Positions 30,402-32,004 of a stretch of 32,004 nucleotides of DNA are shown here, piece after piece (the first letter of the stretch is position 1; every line of letters begins with the position of its first letter). A program made the translations under genes and the position numbers. The DNA lies in the IMG/VR virus record IMGVR_UViG_3300020378_000018, positions 1-32,004 of that record; one strand, 5' to 3'. Source of the stretch: a virus. The notes under the pieces were generated by a model that was not told where the DNA came from, ran no database searches, and saw only the letters and a program-made list of their open reading frames with translations.

Positions 30402-30575
30402 GATATTTGCTTAAAATGTAAAGGTATATTTGCTTGTCTCTTCGATCGAAAAGTTGTGAGTCTTAATTGGACTCGTTTATATTGTGGTCTATCCCACCGT
30501 CTAGACGGCTGATGAGTATCCGCGTACGGGTCAAAAGCCAAATTGAATAGGGAGGACTTGCACCTCCCAGATCGC
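30402..30575 (-). promoter_or_regulatory. Non-coding capsid leader with hairpins
   Basis: No gene is seen here. Reading toward the capsid, the minus strand has a GGGAGG-tgcaagt-CCTCCC hairpin (30550-30568), an ACCCG-tacg-CGGAT pairing, the perfect palindrome CCGTCTAGACGG and a GTGG-gataga-CCAC hairpin. These could be RNA processing or stability elements, or hold the capsid promoter. I see no CCACTTAG copy. Confidence 0.5.
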
Positions 30576-30632
30576 TTAACCGATTATTCTTGTGTAAGCA
30601 ACGCCACGATATACGAAAGTAACTTTCTTCAT
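30576..30632 (-). CDS. 18-residue peptide under riboswitch control (YRGxxY motif)
   Basis: A mini-gene of 18 codons plus stop encodes MKKVTFVYRGVAYTRIIG. Its start has a good ribosome binding site, GGAG with a 6-base spacer. The YRGxxY pattern resembles the short cyanobacterial DUF4278 proteins. In known Downstream-peptide/glutamine-II riboswitches the regulated gene is exactly such a short frame of about 17 codons or more, in Prochlorococcus, Synechococcus and their phages. The peptide may act itself or may mainly set translation and stability of the capsid leader. Confidence 0.85.
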   Translation of the reverse strand: MKKVTFVYRGVAYTRIIG

Positions 30633-30638
30633 GGTTAT

Positions 30639-30702
30639 CTCCATATACCTAAGCCCCGTTCCATGCTTAGGAGTCATGCGTCCCCGAGGGGATGAACGGA
30701 CG
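30639..30702 (-). promoter_or_regulatory. Glutamine-II (Downstream-peptide) riboswitch
   Basis: The minus strand reads CGTTCATCCCC, a tight CCC/GGG hairpin, GGGGACGCATGACTCC and then a 7-pair stem CCTAAGC/GCTTAGG (30671-30665 with 30654-30648). The 10-base loop holds GAACG, which pairs with the 5' CGTTC (30698-30694), giving the pseudoknot of this class. The Shine-Dalgarno GGAG (30642-30639) can pair with CTCC (30673-30670), which overlaps the base of the 7-pair stem, so SD access and aptamer folding compete. Glutamine binding would report nitrogen status of the cell. The assignment is by eye from the remembered consensus. Confidence 0.85.
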
Positions 30703-30705
30703 TGG

Positions 30706-31188
30706 CTAAAAATAATTCACATTACATATAACTCTTCGGTGTGCATCGCTAGTAGTCGTACTATGATGCAACTTTGATGGGTCATGTATTAGTACACGAT
30801 TTGCTACCGAAGAAACTTTTTCTCCTTCGCAATACGTATAACCATCACAAGTGTTTAAATATAAAATCGCACCCTTATGTGAATAATGAAAATCAACATG
30901 ATCTTCATGGATTTTTAATTTAGGAGTGTAAGGATACATATTAAGAATCACTCTTATCAGTGATTTCATGCCAAGGTTTTTCAGTAGAGGAGCAACTACT
31001 TCAATTACATTTGAAATTGGTACGTGATTTTCATAAGCCAAATGACTGTGCATGTAATTATCAAGTGCGTGTTTATCAGTTACGTCTGCAACTGAAGGTA
31101 TGAAATACCAAGGCATATCAGAACTCATTATGTACTTACTAAGTCCTTCAAATATTTCGGGCGGTAAAAAATTATCTATGACTCGCAT
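30706..31188 (-). CDS. 2OG-Fe(II) oxygenase 3
   Basis: This 160-residue compact dioxygenase has iron ligands His94-x-Asp96 (KIHEDH) and His141 (LHHSTTT), with Arg151 or 152 (HRRVICNVNYF) for 2OG. The strand AILYLNTCDGYTYCEGEKV and the segment SVANRVLIHD are typical of cyanophage P4H-like oxygenases. It lies two bases after the one-TM gene and just before the glutamine riboswitch. The substrate is unknown. With its neighbours it forms a metabolic cassette next to psbA, and 2OG itself is the cyanobacterial nitrogen signal. Confidence 0.85.
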   Translation of the reverse strand: MRVIDNFLPPEIFEGLSKYIMSSDMPWYFIPSVADVTDKHALDNYMHSHLAYENHVPISNVIEVVAPLLKNLGMKSLIRVILNMYPYTPKLKIHEDHVDFHYSHKGAILYLNTCDGYTYCEGEKVSSVANRVLIHDPSKLHHSTTTSDAHRRVICNVNYF

Positions 31189-31190
31189 CG

Positions 31191-31502
31191 TTAATAAGAA
31201 GGATCTCCTTCTGGCTCCTTTAATTTTTCTCCAGTTAGAGCTTCTTCTAACGATTCGTATTCTTCTTCTTTAGTCTCAGGTTCAGGTGTAAACCAAGTGA
31301 CCTGAGCTTTTGCTTTATTAGTTTGATGTGGCATGTTATTCCAATGACGTATAACGCCTGAGATGATAAAACAATTAGTTATTAAATAACTGATGAAAAT
31401 AAAAGTACGGGTGATAGCTATAACGTTGTCATAAGATTTAGTCTTATCATCGCTAAAGCTACCAAGAGCGTACTTCCATATAGTCCAAATTTTTTTAGCC
31501 AA
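31191..31502 (-). CDS. One-TM small protein following psbA
   Basis: This 103-residue protein starts at a TTG (31502) that lies inside the psbA end and overlaps its stop by 8 bases. There is no ATG before residue 57, so the TTG start is favoured. A transmembrane segment (about 26-48, [25 protein letters not shown]) separates a basic N-terminus ([20 protein letters not shown]) from an acidic tail ([18 protein letters not shown]). No family is recognised. The tight link to psbA makes a thylakoid or plasma membrane role during infection plausible. Confidence 0.7.
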   Translation of the reverse strand: MAKKIWTIWKYALGSFSDDKTKSYDNVIAITRTFIFISYLITNCFIISGVIRHWNNMPHQTNKAKAQVTWFTPEPETKEEEYESLEEALTGEKLKEPEGDPSY

Positions 31503-32004
31503 TTTGTGGGGCTGTTAATGCAACTTGTGTTGACTCAGCAGTAGCTAAATCAAGAGGGAAGTTGTGTGCATTCCTTTCGTGCATAACCTCAAAGCCAAGG
31601 TTCTGTCTGTTAACAATGTCAGCCCATGTAGGGATAACTTTGCCATTAACATCTACAACTGACTGATTGAAGTTGAAGCCGTTTAGGTTAAATGCCATTG
31701 TGCAAATACCCATGGATGTCAGCCATATGCCAACAACCGGCCAAGTACCAAGAAAGAAATGTAGAGCACGAGAATTATTGAAAGATGCATACTGAAAAAT
31801 TAATCTACCGAAATAGCCATGAGCTGCAACGATGTTATATGTCTCTTCGTCTTGACCAAATTTATAGCCATAGTTCTGTGATACCTCGTCCGTTGTTTCT
31901 TTAACAATTGAAGATGTAACCAAACTTCCGTGCATAGCAGCGAACAAAGCTCCACCGAATACCCCAGCAACACCGAGCATGTGGAACGGATGCATAAGGA
32001 TATT
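31495..32004 (-). CDS. psbA: Photosystem II D1 protein, C-terminal half (partial)
   Basis: About 169 C-terminal residues of D1 are present; the 5' part lies beyond 32004, so the first Met in view (31995) is internal. Visible hallmarks are [16 protein letters not shown] (a non-haem iron His), [20 protein letters not shown] and the Mn-cluster ligands in [13 protein letters not shown] (His332, Glu333, His337, Asp342 and Ala344 in plant numbering). A cleavable C-terminal extension, [15 protein letters not shown], follows. Phage psbA keeps photosynthesis running while host D1 turns over. Its position upstream of the capsid gene differs from the order I remember for P-SSP7 (after the capsid). Confidence 0.97.
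   Translation of the reverse strand, partial: NILMHPFHMLGVAGVFGGALFAAMHGSLVTSSIVKETTDEVSQNYGYKFGQDEETYNIVAAHGYFGRLIFQYASFNNSRALHFFLGTWPVVGIWLTSMGICTMAFNLNGFNFNQSVVDVNGKVIPTWADIVNRQNLGFEVMHERNAHNFPLDLATAESTQVALTAPQIG

Noticed and set aside
30480-30540. Hammerhead-ribozyme-like core (GGCTGATGAG with a following stem) on the plus strand
   Set aside because: A short stem (ATCCG-cgta-CGGGT) follows CTGATGA, but the required GAAA is replaced by AAAA and no proper stem III is found; the strand is also opposite to all genes.

Overview
The window is most of the late half, plus the start of the early half, of a marine cyanophage genome of the T7-like podovirus type. Every supported gene lies on the minus strand, so the biological reading order runs from position 32004 down to 1. 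Three things point to the host and virus type: a psbA (photosystem II D1) gene at the right edge; a complete T7-type morphogenesis series (capsid, tail tube A and B, gp13/14/15/16-like internal proteins, gp17-like fibre, small and large terminase); and a tyrosine integrase whose 3' end is the 5' part of a tRNA-Leu gene. That last arrangement is the one reported for the Prochlorococcus podovirus P-SSP7. The host is therefore probably Prochlorococcus or marine Synechococcus.

Layout in transcription order. (1) 32004-30576: 3' end of psbA, a one-TM small protein, a 2OG-Fe(II) oxygenase, then a glutamine-II ('Downstream-peptide') type riboswitch with its 18-codon reading frame. (2) 30401-18257: capsid, a strong terminator, tail tube proteins, and internal core proteins. 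(3) 18227-12194: three fibre or adhesin genes and a small companion gene. The first fibre carries two families of tandem repeats and a cupredoxin-like domain that keeps all four type-1 copper ligands. (4) 12176-8722: a tail-proximal accessory set made of a ParB-like protein, two more oxygenases, a proline-rich membrane protein, a holin-like protein, two secreted proteins and small basic proteins. (5) 8722-5637: packaging genes (TerS, an HNH nuclease, TerL), a terminator and one small gene.

(6) 5636-5036: about 600 bases without a protein gene. They hold two tandem host-type promoters, a GC-rich patch and a folded RNA segment with a tRNA-like minihelix. I infer that the physical genome end and early promoters lie here. 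(7) 5035-3144: an early gene set with a KTSC-domain protein, a DUF7227-type cysteine-rich protein and a DNA cytosine-methyltransferase-like protein, closed by two tandem terminators. (8) 2908-8: a tightly coupled run of tiny unknown genes, a winged-helix regulator and the integrase, ending inside the tRNA-Leu/attP sequence. The early genes after the integrase (RNA polymerase, DNA replication) would lie beyond position 1, and portal and scaffold genes beyond position 32004.

Signals that cross the map: an octamer CCACTTAG occurs four times on the coding strand, mostly just upstream of genes, once as CCACTTAGGGAGA, which resembles the T7 promoter core. It may be the promoter of this phage's own RNA polymerase. 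Several hairpins in non-coding gaps are capped by tRNA T-loop sequences. Five short genes not apparent at a 60-codon cutoff were read by eye (57, 54, 49, 51 and 18 codons), and one more (46 codons) is proposed by choosing an internal start.
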